Shown here piece by piece: positions 34,847-43,543 of a stretch of DNA of 64,000 bases. Numbering within the stretch: the first letter of the stretch is position 1; the number at the start of each line of letters is the position of its first letter. The notes under the pieces are model-generated. The model saw only the letters and a program-made list of their open reading frames with translations. It searched no databases and had not been told where the DNA came from. Position numbers and translations under genes: made by a program. Source of the stretch: Simiduia litorea (GTDB lineage: Bacteria > Pseudomonadota > Gammaproteobacteria > Pseudomonadales > Cellvibrionaceae); assembly GCF_042853465.1 (NCBI RefSeq), contig NZ_AP031497.1, forward strand, positions 1-64,000, read 5' to 3'.

Positions 34847-35508
34847 CTGAGGCGATGAAAACCGAACAACAAAAGCGCGGTATTGCCATCACCTTGGGCG
34901 TGATTGTGGCGTTTATCGTGGTTGTTATGTTGCTGTTTATTAACAAAATTACCACGCCAAGAGTCTTGAGTAATCTAGAGTTGCAGGTGCACGGCACGAT
35001 TGTTTTTGAGCAGCCGAGAATTTTTAAGGATCTTGTTTTGCTGGATCACAAGGGCGAAGAGTTTACCAAGGCGCGGTTTCAAGGTAAGTGGAGTTTTGTT
35101 TTTTTTGGTTTTACTCACTGCCCGGATATCTGTCCAACTACTATGGCAGCCCTGTCTAGCTGGTATAAAACCTTGAGCCCAGAGGTACAACAGCAAACTC
35201 AGATCATTATGGTATCGGTTGACCCGGCACGCGATAGCGTCGAAATCTTGGCTCAATACGTCCCTTATTTTAATGCGGATTTCATTGGGCTGACGGGGGA
35301 GTTCTTGCCGATTAAGCGCTTTGCCAATCAGCTCAATGTTGCCTTCACCAAAGTCGTACAGGGCGATGATTACACGGTTGATCACAGTGGCATTATTGCC
35401 ATGATTAACCCGCGCGGCGATTATCACGCCTTTATAAAGCCGCCACTTAACGCCGAAAATGCGAGCTTAACCTACAGTTCTATACGCAATAGCTTTCCCA
35501 GCGACTAG
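34843..35508 (+). CDS. SCO1/SenC-family copper chaperone
   Basis: SCO proteins deliver copper to the CuA site of subunit II or keep its thiols reduced. The 221-aa product has an N-terminal membrane helix (about residues 15-36) and a periplasmic thioredoxin-like domain with the copper ligands in THCPDICPTT (CxxxC) and the downstream histidine in YTVDHSG. ATG 34843 lies in an ATGA overlap with ctaB and is preferred, though a second in-frame ATG at 34855 could serve. This is the last gene of the oxidase assembly cluster. Confidence 0.93.
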   Translation: MTEAMKTEQQKRGIAITLGVIVAFIVVVMLLFINKITTPRVLSNLELQVHGTIVFEQPRIFKDLVLLDHKGEEFTKARFQGKWSFVFFGFTHCPDICPTTMAALSSWYKTLSPEVQQQTQIIMVSVDPARDSVEILAQYVPYFNADFIGLTGEFLPIKRFANQLNVAFTKVVQGDDYTVDHSGIIAMINPRGDYHAFIKPPLNAENASLTYSSIRNSFPSD

Positions 35509-35619
35509 TTGTTAGGCGTTACCATCGAGTGCTAAAACGACTTCGCGCTATTGAAAAGAAATTGCGTGCGGGCATGTATCGAATTTGCCTTCCTATTTTT
35601 AGAGAGCGCTTTTTGACCT

Positions 35620-37056
35620 ATGAGTAACACCATCGACCGGCTTCGACAGCAGATCAGAACCGGTGCTAAGCGAACCAAGGACAGCGCTCGTAGTTTGAAA
35701 GATAGAGCCGGGCGCGGCATTAAACGAGCCATTGGCAAGCGAAGTTGTATTGCCATCACCGGGTTTAGTGGCGCAGGGAAATCGACTCTGCTGGCATCCT
35801 TGGTCAATCAACTGCTCAACATGGACGTGCAGCAAGCCAAACATTTATGGCCGGACTTACAAAATCGTTGGCTATCGGCGGCGCTAATCAGTTCCGATCA
35901 CACGATTGACGACTATCCCTATGATGCCCATATAGCAAAATTACAAGCCGGTGAATGGCCGGCATCGACCCAACATTTAAGCCGTTGCCTAATTGAAATC
36001 CGCCTTAAACCTCGATCGCGTTTAGAGGATATATCGGGTAAGGGCTATGTTAGTCACCAAGTAGAGCTATGGGATTACCCCGGTGAGTGGTTGATGGATT
36101 TGCCACTGGCTAGTATGAACTACGAGCAGTGGGTCAGCGATTGCTTCGTGCATTTTAATAACGAACCGCGCAACACCCTGGCACCTGATCTCTATCAAGC
36201 GCTATTAGACATTGACCCGCTGTCGGTGTTTGAACCCGAGCGCTTCGATGCGGTATTCGAGCGTTACCGCGCATTCTTAATGCAGTGCAAATCTGAGGGT
36301 TTGCACATTATTAACCCCGGTCGCTTTGCCTTGGCGTCGGCGGATAAACATCAATTACCCGCGTTTATTCCGCTGCTGGCTGGCTATCAACGCAAGCTTG
36401 ATGTGATCAGTCCCAATAGCTGGGCGGCGGAAATGCAACGCCGTTACCAACATTATGTGGTCGGCTATGTGAAGCCGTTTTTGACCCAAGTGTTTGAGCA
36501 AGTCGATCACCAATTAGTACTCGTGGATCTACTCGGCTCTCTGGAACAGGGTAAAAATAGTTTAGAGGAACTGCGCCGTAGCTTGACCCGCGTATTGCAA
36601 CTTTTTAGCTATGGTAAAAATCGGTGGCTGGATAAGTTAGTGGCACCGAAGGTTGAGCAGCTCACCTTTGTCGCCAGTAAATTGGATTGTGTTTTGCCGA
36701 ATCAGCGCAGTCACCTCGCGGAGTTGATGCGCGCCGTGGTGGCGGAATCGATCCAGTCGGCCCGTTTTGAGTCGACCGAGGTAGATCACTTGGAGCTCGC
36801 CGCGATTGCCTGCACCCAGGTGGGCAGTCGGCAGAACCAGCCGGCATTGTTCGTCCAGCAGGGTGAGGTGGCGGCGTGGTTGAGTCACCCAAACCTGCCG
36901 CGCGGCTGGCCAAATGATACGGATTGGGCAAAATTACAAGGCTGGAAATTGCCCTTGCTGCTGCCACCCCCCTTGCCAGATCCACGGTTAAAGCCTTGGC
37001 CCAATGTGAATATGGCGCAGCTCTGCGAGCACCTGCTAAGAGATTTGTACGCGTGA
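35620..37056 (+). CDS. YcjX-family P-loop NTPase (DUF463)
   Basis: The 478-aa protein belongs to the YcjX/DUF463 family, cytosolic P-loop proteins with dynamin-like or GTPase features. Walker A (GFSGAGKST) is near residue 48; VELWDYPGEWLMDLPL near residue 140 resembles a switch region. In E. coli, ycjX and ycjF belong to the psp-linked stress regulon; no psp gene is next to it here. The N-terminal 35 residues are basic. It ends in a four-base GTGA overlap with the DUF697 gene, its usual partner. Confidence 0.87.
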   Translation: MSNTIDRLRQQIRTGAKRTKDSARSLKDRAGRGIKRAIGKRSCIAITGFSGAGKSTLLASLVNQLLNMDVQQAKHLWPDLQNRWLSAALISSDHTIDDYPYDAHIAKLQAGEWPASTQHLSRCLIEIRLKPRSRLEDISGKGYVSHQVELWDYPGEWLMDLPLASMNYEQWVSDCFVHFNNEPRNTLAPDLYQALLDIDPLSVFEPERFDAVFERYRAFLMQCKSEGLHIINPGRFALASADKHQLPAFIPLLAGYQRKLDVISPNSWAAEMQRRYQHYVVGYVKPFLTQVFEQVDHQLVLVDLLGSLEQGKNSLEELRRSLTRVLQLFSYGKNRWLDKLVAPKVEQLTFVASKLDCVLPNQRSHLAELMRAVVAESIQSARFESTEVDHLELAAIACTQVGSRQNQPALFVQQGEVAAWLSHPNLPRGWPNDTDWAKLQGWKLPLLLPPPLPDPRLKPWPNVNMAQLCEHLLRDLYA

Positions 37057-38063
37057 AAAAAAATCAAACAACCACGGCAGATAAGCCGACATCAAGCCCA
37101 TGGCTAGAGCCAATGAGCCCCGCCGAGCAACAGCAATTGCAGGTGTTGCCAGCTGAACAGGACCCACCAGAGCCGCAGGAGAACGAGGCTTGGGAGGCAC
37201 AAAGTGCGGCCACCGGTTGGTTGGAATATACCGGCATTGCCAAGGCCGCGGCTTGGTTTGTGGCTGGCTTCGTTGGCTTACAGGCTGCGCTTATGGTCGC
37301 TGGTGCCTGGTCTTATCATTGGAGCTTGGGTTTAGGTGCGGCTACCTTGGTCGGCATTCCAAGCATTTGGTTGGTGTCGAAACTGTGGCGAGCAAGGCGC
37401 AATGCCAAGCGGGTGGCGGCATTAGAGCGCGTGCGTTTATTGGCCGACCAATTGATGGCGAGCCAGGCCGAGGAACACTATGAGCACTATCGCGCAGCGA
37501 CTGAATCTGTACTGCCTTCGACCCAAACGCTGTTTTCGAGTCAGCTGGCGCGCTTAGGTAACTACGCAAATATTCAAGAGAAACTCGGTGACCTGGACCG
37601 CCAGTTGGCGCAGCGCTGTGATAAGGCCGCACTTAACGACGTGGTGCGCGCCACCCGTCGCACGGCGCTTGGTGTCGCGGCTAGTCCTTTTCTCGCGTTA
37701 GATTTAGTGCTGGCGCTGGCTGGAAATATGTCCCTTATCGGCCGCGTTGCCAAGGCCTATGGCCTAGCGCCAAGCCCGTTCCTAGAGGCGCAATTACTGG
37801 TGCACGTATATCGCCAAATTGCGGCGATGGGCGCCATTGAGCTAGGCAGTGAAGTGGCTGGACAGACGCTCTCTCATGAAGTGATCAGTAAACTATCGGG
37901 TCGGGTTGCGCAGGGTTTTTCTGCCGGTATCTACACCTACCGCATTGGCGTAACCGCCATGGCGCTATGCCGGCCACTGGCCTTTTCGGCGCAAACGAAA
38001 CCCAAGCCAGGGAAGGTGTTTAAAGATCTTTTTAGCCGTTTAGAGGCCGATGAGATTGGCTAA
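37053..38063 (+). CDS. YcjF-family membrane protein (DUF697)
   Basis: The 336-aa protein has two membrane segments near residues 60-110 (AAAWFVAGFVGLQAALMVAGAW and LGAATLVGIPSIWLVSKL) followed by a long soluble domain of the DUF697 type, containing SPFLALDLVLALAGNMSLIGRVAKAY near residue 210. Start: the GTG at 37053 overlaps the ycjX stop as GTGA; a longer frame starting at 36924 is inside ycjX and was rejected. YcjX and YcjF pairs are conserved in gammaproteobacteria; the biochemical role is unknown. Confidence 0.85.
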   Translation: MKKNQTTTADKPTSSPWLEPMSPAEQQQLQVLPAEQDPPEPQENEAWEAQSAATGWLEYTGIAKAAAWFVAGFVGLQAALMVAGAWSYHWSLGLGAATLVGIPSIWLVSKLWRARRNAKRVAALERVRLLADQLMASQAEEHYEHYRAATESVLPSTQTLFSSQLARLGNYANIQEKLGDLDRQLAQRCDKAALNDVVRATRRTALGVAASPFLALDLVLALAGNMSLIGRVAKAYGLAPSPFLEAQLLVHVYRQIAAMGAIELGSEVAGQTLSHEVISKLSGRVAQGFSAGIYTYRIGVTAMALCRPLAFSAQTKPKPGKVFKDLFSRLEADEIG

Positions 38064-38227
38064 GGGTGTTCGTCTAAAGCGAATAAAACCACCTGCCTTT
38101 ACATTTAATCAGAACAAACCTTGCGAATTATGCGGTCGAACGATTGGCTAAAGGCACAAGTTTCTACGCGAGAGATTCTATACTGACGCCATTAAGACAT
38201 TCGTGTTGGTCATTAGGTGGAGTTTTT

Positions 38228-39982
38228 ATGTCTCAGCAGGAGATCATCGCTAGCCTGCCGGCGCATTTGCGTCAGTTTGTGAAGGTTCAGGACTATAACC
38301 AGTACACGCCGCGCGACCACGCCGCATGGCGCTTTTTACTCTTGTCGCTGATCGAGCACATGGCTAGCAACGCCCACCCGGTTTACCTAGAGGGCTTGCG
38401 CAAAACCGGTATTAGCGCCGACCACATTCCTTCCATTGATGAAATGAACCAGTGCCTCGGCAAGATTGGCTGGCAAGCCGTGGTGGTGGATGGCTTTATT
38501 CCGCCGGCCATTTTCATGGAGTTTCAGGCGCGCAAGATCTTGGTGATCGCGTTGGATATGCGCACCATAGATCACATGCTCTATACCCCAGCGCCGGATA
38601 TCGTGCACGAATCTGCGGGTCATGCGCCTTTTATTGTCGATGTGGACTACGCCGAGTTCCTACAGCGCTTTGGTGAAATTGGCATGAAGGCACTCTCAAC
38701 CGCCAGCGACTATGCGGTTTATGAGGCTATTCGCCATTTATCGATTGTCAAAGAGGCGGTGCGCTCCACGGCCACAGACATAGATGCTGCAGAGGCAGCC
38801 TTAACGGAAGCTTTGAGCATTAACGCCGCTGAAAGTCCGTCAGAGGCGAGCTTATTGTCGCGTCTGCACTGGTGGACCGTAGAATACGGTTTAGTGGGTG
38901 AGCTCACCGATTACAAAATCTATGGCGCCGGTCTATTGTCCTCCTTAGGCGAAGGCGTGAACTGCTTAGACGATAACAAAGTGCGCAAATTGCCGTTAAC
39001 CGTCGATGCCATTAACACGGCCTACGATATCACCCGCGAACAACCGCAATTGTTTGTGACCAAAAGTTGTAAACATTTGACCCAAGTACTGGAAACCTTC
39101 GCCCAAGGCATGGCCTTTCGCAAAGGCGGCGCCGAATCAGTGCGCAAAGCCATTGCCTGCAAAACGGTATGCACCTCGGTTTACAGTAGTGGTTTGCAGG
39201 TCAGTGGCCAGTTGGTGAAAGCCAAAACAGATGCCATGGACAACCTGATTTACCTATCCACCCAAGGCCCAACGCAGCTGGCGTGGGCAGGGCGCGAGCT
39301 ACACGGCCATGGGGTCGACTATCACGCCCAGGGTTTTGGTTCGCCGGTGGGAAAAATAAAAGATATGCCGCGCTGCTTGTCTGAATACACCATGGATGAG
39401 CTCAAGAGTGCCGGTATTGTGGTGGGCCAGCGCACGGTATTGGATTTTGTTTCCGGCGTGCATGTTGAGGGGTTGCTCGACCATGTGGAGCGGCGCGATC
39501 ACAAAAATATTTTATTTTCCTTTAGCGATTGCCGCGTGATTGCTCCTATGGGTGTCAACGGCGAGGTAGGTGAAACCCTATTTGATCCAAGTTGGGGTCA
39601 GTACGACATGGCCGTTGGCGATCGTATTATTAGCGTTTATGGGGGTACGGCGGATAAAGACCGCTATCGGTTATACGATCAACAGGAGGCGGAGTCGACG
39701 GTTAGAGTCCACTACACGACCGACGAAGCATCCTTGTTTAGCTTGTACCAAGAGTTGCGCGATGTGCGTGCCAAGAACGCCGTCAGCGACGCCTTTTTGC
39801 AGCAATTACATGCCCAGCTAGAGGACTACCCGAACGAATGGCTGCTGCGCTTCGAGTGTTTGGAGTTATCTCAGGATGCGAGTCTTTCCGCTAAACTGCA
39901 TCAGGAACTCGAGGTTCTGTCGACGTTATCGGCTGAACATCAAAAACTAATTGCCACAGGGTGCGCGCGATTGCCCTGTTAA
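38228..39982 (+). CDS. Long-form aromatic amino acid hydroxylase
   Basis: The N-terminal half (about residues 30-270) is a tetrahydrobiopterin-dependent aromatic amino acid hydroxylase domain. The non-heme iron ligands are visible: H127 and H132 in VHESAGHAPFI, and E219 in WWTVEYGLVGEL. These enzymes hydroxylate phenylalanine, tyrosine or tryptophan with O2. The protein is 584 aa, about twice the size of the usual bacterial PhhA (about 260-300 aa). The second half has no domain I recognise. Start ATG 38228 has a GGTGGAG site upstream. No pterin carbinolamine dehydratase (phhB) or tyrosine aminotransferase lies nearby, so the substrate remains open. Confidence 0.88.
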   Translation: MSQQEIIASLPAHLRQFVKVQDYNQYTPRDHAAWRFLLLSLIEHMASNAHPVYLEGLRKTGISADHIPSIDEMNQCLGKIGWQAVVVDGFIPPAIFMEFQARKILVIALDMRTIDHMLYTPAPDIVHESAGHAPFIVDVDYAEFLQRFGEIGMKALSTASDYAVYEAIRHLSIVKEAVRSTATDIDAAEAALTEALSINAAESPSEASLLSRLHWWTVEYGLVGELTDYKIYGAGLLSSLGEGVNCLDDNKVRKLPLTVDAINTAYDITREQPQLFVTKSCKHLTQVLETFAQGMAFRKGGAESVRKAIACKTVCTSVYSSGLQVSGQLVKAKTDAMDNLIYLSTQGPTQLAWAGRELHGHGVDYHAQGFGSPVGKIKDMPRCLSEYTMDELKSAGIVVGQRTVLDFVSGVHVEGLLDHVERRDHKNILFSFSDCRVIAPMGVNGEVGETLFDPSWGQYDMAVGDRIISVYGGTADKDRYRLYDQQEAESTVRVHYTTDEASLFSLYQELRDVRAKNAVSDAFLQQLHAQLEDYPNEWLLRFECLELSQDASLSAKLHQELEVLSTLSAEHQKLIATGCARLPC

Positions 39983-39995
39983 CCTACAGGTAACT

Positions 39996-40904
39996 ATGCG
40001 CATTATTTGCAGTTTTACTGCTTTGATTTTAGTTGGGCTTTCATTTTTTGCCGGCGCTCAGGTAAGCGATGACGCGCGAGTGTTGCTCTACCCAAAATCG
40101 AGCGATGATTGGCGCGCGGCTTATCCCGTTGACATGTTGAGCCGAGCCCTAGCGCTTAGCGGCACAAACTATCAATTACGAGCCGGTGCCGAAGACGTGC
40201 CAAAGGCGCGCAATTTTTTAAACCTGTCGACCAACCATGGTGTCGATGTGGTTTGGAGCATGACCAGCGTCGAGCGAGAGACTGAACATCTAGCCATCAA
40301 AATACCTCTTAATCGAGGCCTTATGGGCTATCGAGTGGCCTTGGTGAGACGTGCAGAGCCGGATATTTTGGCTGGCGTTTCAAATCTTGAGCAATTAAAA
40401 CAGTTCACTGCTGGCCAAATGTATGTGTGGTCCGATACCAAAATTTTAACGTCGCAAGGCTTGGTTGTGGTGCCGGGCAGCAATTACGACACGTTATTCC
40501 GAATGCTGGTGGCTGGCCGGTTTGATTTTTTTCCTCGATCAGTTACCGAAGTGTCACAAGAATTGGCGCTTCATGCAGCCATGGGTATTAGCTTGGATCA
40601 ACATCTATTGATTCGCTATCCGGCCGCTATGTATTTCTTTGTCAACAAGCAAGATACCAAACTCGCCGCCGATATCGAACGGGGCTTAGAGATGCTGTTG
40701 ACGAGTGGTGAATTTATGCAGCGATTCGACCGCTACTACGGGGACGTTATTCGCGAACTTCACTTGGAGTCTAGAACGCCAATAGATTTAAACAATCCTT
40801 ATCTTCCCGAGGATACGCCTTTATGTAGGCGCGAACTTTGGTGGGCTGACCTCTGTCCGGTGAAAGCGCCAAAGTTTTTGTATGATCAGAGTGAGTTAGA
40901 ATAA
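39996..40904 (+). CDS. Periplasmic solute-binding-like protein
   Basis: The 302-aa protein starts with a signal peptide (MRIICSFTALILVGLSFFAGAQ, cleavage after GAQ) and then a bilobal solute-binding-like fold of the family 3 type, judged from overall layout (LLYPKSSDDWRAAYPVDML at the start, FDFFPRSVTEVSQEL near residue 185). The start ATG 39996 gives the signal peptide; a longer frame starting at 39951 overlaps the hydroxylase gene. No ABC transporter genes lie next to it, so it may be a lone binding or sensory protein. A terminator follows two bases after the stop. Confidence 0.75.
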   Translation: MRIICSFTALILVGLSFFAGAQVSDDARVLLYPKSSDDWRAAYPVDMLSRALALSGTNYQLRAGAEDVPKARNFLNLSTNHGVDVVWSMTSVERETEHLAIKIPLNRGLMGYRVALVRRAEPDILAGVSNLEQLKQFTAGQMYVWSDTKILTSQGLVVVPGSNYDTLFRMLVAGRFDFFPRSVTEVSQELALHAAMGISLDQHLLIRYPAAMYFFVNKQDTKLAADIERGLEMLLTSGEFMQRFDRYYGDVIRELHLESRTPIDLNNPYLPEDTPLCRRELWWADLCPVKAPKFLYDQSELE

Positions 40905-40905
40905 A

Positions 40906-40931
40906 AAAAGCCCGAGCTAGCTCGGGCTTTT
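40906..40931. terminator. Bidirectional terminator closing the solute-binding gene and the DUF3570 operon
   Basis: AAAAGCCCGAG, loop CTAG, CTCGGGCTTTT is a perfect 11-base stem with A-tract and T-tract, so it acts on both strands. It lies between the convergent plus-strand binding protein and the minus-strand DUF3570 gene, and marks the left edge of the redox island. Confidence 0.9.
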
Positions 40932-40948
40932 CAGTCAGTAAAAATCAA

Positions 40949-42148
40949 TCAATACCAAAATGAAACGAAAAATCGCACCACGCTGGCATCCAAGGAGTAG
41001 GGGTCTTCTTGCCCAGGCGCTACCGGTGAATCAGTGAAACGTGCATCCGACATACGGGCATCCTTAAAGGTGTCGTAGTCGAGCATCATATAGTCCCAGT
41101 AAAAATTCGCCGTGGTGCGGTCAAACCAAGACAGCCATCCGGCTTTAACCTCGTAGGTGACGCCCAAACCGACGTTGCTATTGGTGTATTCGCTCAGCTC
41201 TTTATCTCTGGCTCTAAAGTTTGTGGCTTCTTGGAAGTCGAATAAATCTGAGTAAAACGAAGCACCTTTAGTCTGGTTGTATTGGCGGTACTTAGCTTCA
41301 ACGAGCCATTGATCGCCAATGGGATGCACGTATTTCAATTCCCAGTTGTTCGCTTCTATACCCCAACTGTCTTGATAGATCCGGGCCTCAACTTTTATCG
41401 CTGCGCGATAGGGTAAAAAATACTTGGCTCGAATAGCAAAGGCATCACTATTGCGGGTACGTGGGTAGAGCTCGCTTTCATTGCCAGCTGTTTCGCAGGC
41501 TTCTGCGTTGCCGGTGATGCAGTAGCGAACACTGCGATAGGGATTGTTTAGGAAGCCCTCGTCGATGACCGTTTCGATCATGGCGCTGGCGATCATATCT
41601 TTGGTAATTACTTGCGATAAGCTAACGTTATAGCGGGTACGCTTGGCTTCGTCTTCAAACTCTTCATCGCCATTGCGGCGCACAATGTCGTCGCCAAAAG
41701 ATACGCCCAAACTGATGGTGCTTAGATCGCCGAAAAAGTCTTGGCTAATACCGAAGCCGTATGTTTTTGCGTCGTAGTCATCTTCATTCGACGTTGTCAC
41801 ACCCAAACTCATGGTGGTTTTACCTTGCAGGTAATCGATGCCCACCGAGGTTTGGGTGCGTTCTTCCGTGTAGGCGCTGGCGGTTGTCTCTACGTCGATA
41901 GAGGCGCTGGACACCATGTCGACGTAGTAATTTGCCGATATCGAAACCGTGTCGGCAAATTGCTTGCGAACCAATATTGAAGGGCCGCCAATTTCTGCAC
42001 CGCCACCGTCGTAGGCATGATAGAGCATGTCAATTCTATCTTCGGGCAGAACCGCGCCCGCTGCCGGTAGCGCCAACATTGCTAGGCCAACAAGGGCCAA
42101 TAACTGACGCCCAAACAAGCCGTTTTTTAGCCGGTTAGTTACAACCAC
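40949..42148 (-). CDS. DUF3570 outer-membrane beta-barrel protein
   Basis: The protein (399 aa from the chosen start) has a signal sequence ending in LALPAAGA and then a series of alternating aromatic-polar strands typical of an outer-membrane barrel, with a terminal aromatic signal (FFVSFWY). The layout matches DUF3570, which often follows DUF4266 and a TlpA-like gene in gammaproteobacteria. Start: GTG 42148 has a GGAGG six bases upstream, inside the codons of the DUF4266 glycine-rich tail; a GTG at 42166 would lie directly against its ribosome binding site. The gene therefore overlaps DUF4266 by 14 bases. Function unknown; a channel or scaffold is plausible. Confidence 0.87.
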   Translation of the reverse strand: MVVTNRLKNGLFGRQLLALVGLAMLALPAAGAVLPEDRIDMLYHAYDGGGAEIGGPSILVRKQFADTVSISANYYVDMVSSASIDVETTASAYTEERTQTSVGIDYLQGKTTMSLGVTTSNEDDYDAKTYGFGISQDFFGDLSTISLGVSFGDDIVRRNGDEEFEDEAKRTRYNVSLSQVITKDMIASAMIETVIDEGFLNNPYRSVRYCITGNAEACETAGNESELYPRTRNSDAFAIRAKYFLPYRAAIKVEARIYQDSWGIEANNWELKYVHPIGDQWLVEAKYRQYNQTKGASFYSDLFDFQEATNFRARDKELSEYTNSNVGLGVTYEVKAGWLSWFDRTTANFYWDYMMLDYDTFKDARMSDARFTDSPVAPGQEDPYSLDASVVRFFVSFWY

Positions 42149-42353
42149 AACCACCTCCAGAGCCACCTTCAGCGCCGCGCGCCGCTTCGCGCGCTTCGTA
42201 AACGTGGTGTAAGTATTGGGTCGCCACTGGGTCTCTATCCATGGCCATAATAGGGTCGGCCAAGTTTTGACGCTCGTAGGGTTTCACCCACGGCTCGATG
42301 CTGGAGCAAGCCACAAATAGCGGGCTGAGCAGTAAAACGAAAATCAGTTTCAT
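42135..42353 (-). CDS. DUF4266 lipoprotein with C-terminal CGCN motif
   Basis: A 72-aa lipoprotein: lipobox FVAC with the acylated cysteine at residue 16, a short segment IEPWVKPYERQNLADPIMAM, and a glycine-rich tail ending CGCN. The conserved terminal CxC is characteristic of DUF4266 and might bind a metal or cofactor or be a redox target. It overlaps the TlpA gene by four bases (ATGA) and carries the ribosome binding site for the DUF3570 gene in its last codons. The biochemical role is not established. Confidence 0.87.
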   Translation of the reverse strand: MKLIFVLLLSPLFVACSSIEPWVKPYERQNLADPIMAMDRDPVATQYLHHVYEAREAARGAEGGSGGGCGCN

Positions 42354-42835
42354 TCGCGAATCAGCTCTTTAATTTGTTTTTTATAATCGTTCTCGTAGCC
42401 GGGCTTGTAGCCGCGGTGTAGATAGCGCATGTTGCCATCGCGATCGATCATCACCGTACTGGGCATGGCGTCGATATTGTATAACTTGCTGACTTCAGAG
42501 GTGGGGTCCCAAAGAATGGGAAATTTCACCGGGGTATCTTGTAAATATTTTTCGCCCGCAGAGCTGTCTTGTTCTACGTTAACACCCAGTAGCGTGAAAC
42601 CCGCGCGACCATAGCGCTTGGCGAGATCATCGAGTATGGGCATTTCCTGTCGACAGGGTCCGCACCAAGAGGCCCAGAAGTTGAGCATGACCACTTGTCC
42701 GCGCAGGTCGGCCAAGCGAATGTTTTTGCCGTCGCGACTTTTTAAGGTGAAGTCTGGTGCCGGGCCAGAAAGTTCGCCGGCGGCAAAGCTTAGGCTGCTG
42801 AACAACAGAATAAACGCGATACAAAGTTTTTTCAT
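42350..42835 (-). CDS. TlpA-like periplasmic thiol-disulfide oxidoreductase
   Basis: The 161-aa protein has a signal peptide (MKKLCIAFILLFSSLSFA) and one thioredoxin domain of the TlpA/ResA type: GPAPDFTLKSRDGKN, the active site WASWCGPCRQEMP near residue 65, and a cis-proline region MPSTVMIDRDG near residue 125. Such proteins keep periplasmic thiols reduced for cytochrome c heme attachment or copper loading. The start ATG 42835 gives the signal peptide; an in-frame ATG at 42877 would hide it. It sits between the barrel gene and DUF4266, so its target may be the DUF4266 CxC or the island's heme motifs. Confidence 0.9.
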   Translation of the reverse strand: MKKLCIAFILLFSSLSFAAGELSGPAPDFTLKSRDGKNIRLADLRGQVVMLNFWASWCGPCRQEMPILDDLAKRYGRAGFTLLGVNVEQDSSAGEKYLQDTPVKFPILWDPTSEVSKLYNIDAMPSTVMIDRDGNMRYLHRGYKPGYENDYKKQIKELIRE

Positions 42836-42883
42836 AAGTTTTCTCACTACATCAAGTGTGACGGATACATCGGACATTAAACC

Positions 42884-43543
42884 TTAAAAGAAAAAGTTAA
42901 TGCCCATGTTTGCAGATAAATTGTTAACCCACTTTTTATTAAAACCTAACAGCTCGCGCTCAAACACATGATCGCGTAGGTCGAGATTGAGATTTAAATA
43001 ATCGGTAAAATAAACCTTGTAACCCGCGCCAAAGCTATAGGTGAAATACTCTGTTTCGGCGAAGGTGGTGTTGCCGGCACCGGCGACGATGTAAAAGGTC
43101 GAGTTAAAGGCGAGGCTGTCGCTGATATACACTTCACCGGGGAATAAGTTATAGCCCAAGTTTAAGTCATAGTAAGTGTATTCGCGCTGGGCGTCGGTTA
43201 ATGCTGGTAGCCCGCCACCAATTTCGAGCGTGCTTTCGCCCCCGGTATGCTTGCCGTAGTTGCCTTCTAAGAAGAAATCTTCGGTAATGTGGTAGGCAGC
43301 GCGCACGCCCCAACCCCAGCTACTGCCGAAATCTTCGATGCTCATAAAGCCATAGTAAGCGCCAATTTCGAAATCTTCGGTATCGAGTTGGTCCTCTTCA
43401 ATATGGCGTCTTTCCATATCCGGCGTGACAATTTTGTCGAGCACGGATTGCGTCTCGTCTTGTGCATCTGTCTGTGCCAGTGCGACTGAGCTGGCTGCGA
43501 TTAGCAGGCCACTCAGAAGAAGACGTTGAAACCTAGTTTCCAT
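42884..43543 (-). CDS. Outer-membrane beta-barrel protein
   Basis: The 219-aa product has a signal peptide (METRFQRLLLSGLLIAASSVALA, cleavage before QTD), a 35-residue acidic linker (TPDMERRHIEEDQLDTEDFE) and then about eight amphipathic strands (FEIGAYYGFMSIEDFGSSWGWG and following) ending in GINFFF, an aromatic C-terminus for BAM recognition. It resembles the outer-membrane beta-barrel family shared by myxobacteria and gammaproteobacteria. It overlaps the end of the SH3-barrel gene by 31 bases, with which it is probably co-translated. Function unknown. Confidence 0.82.
   Translation of the reverse strand: METRFQRLLLSGLLIAASSVALAQTDAQDETQSVLDKIVTPDMERRHIEEDQLDTEDFEIGAYYGFMSIEDFGSSWGWGVRAAYHITEDFFLEGNYGKHTGGESTLEIGGGLPALTDAQREYTYYDLNLGYNLFPGEVYISDSLAFNSTFYIVAGAGNTTFAETEYFTYSFGAGYKVYFTDYLNLNLDLRDHVFERELLGFNKKWVNNLSANMGINFFF

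Noticed and set aside
38144..38227. Upstream extension of the aromatic hydroxylase
   Set aside because: The extra 28 codons lack family similarity and the ATG at 38228 has a strong ribosome binding site.
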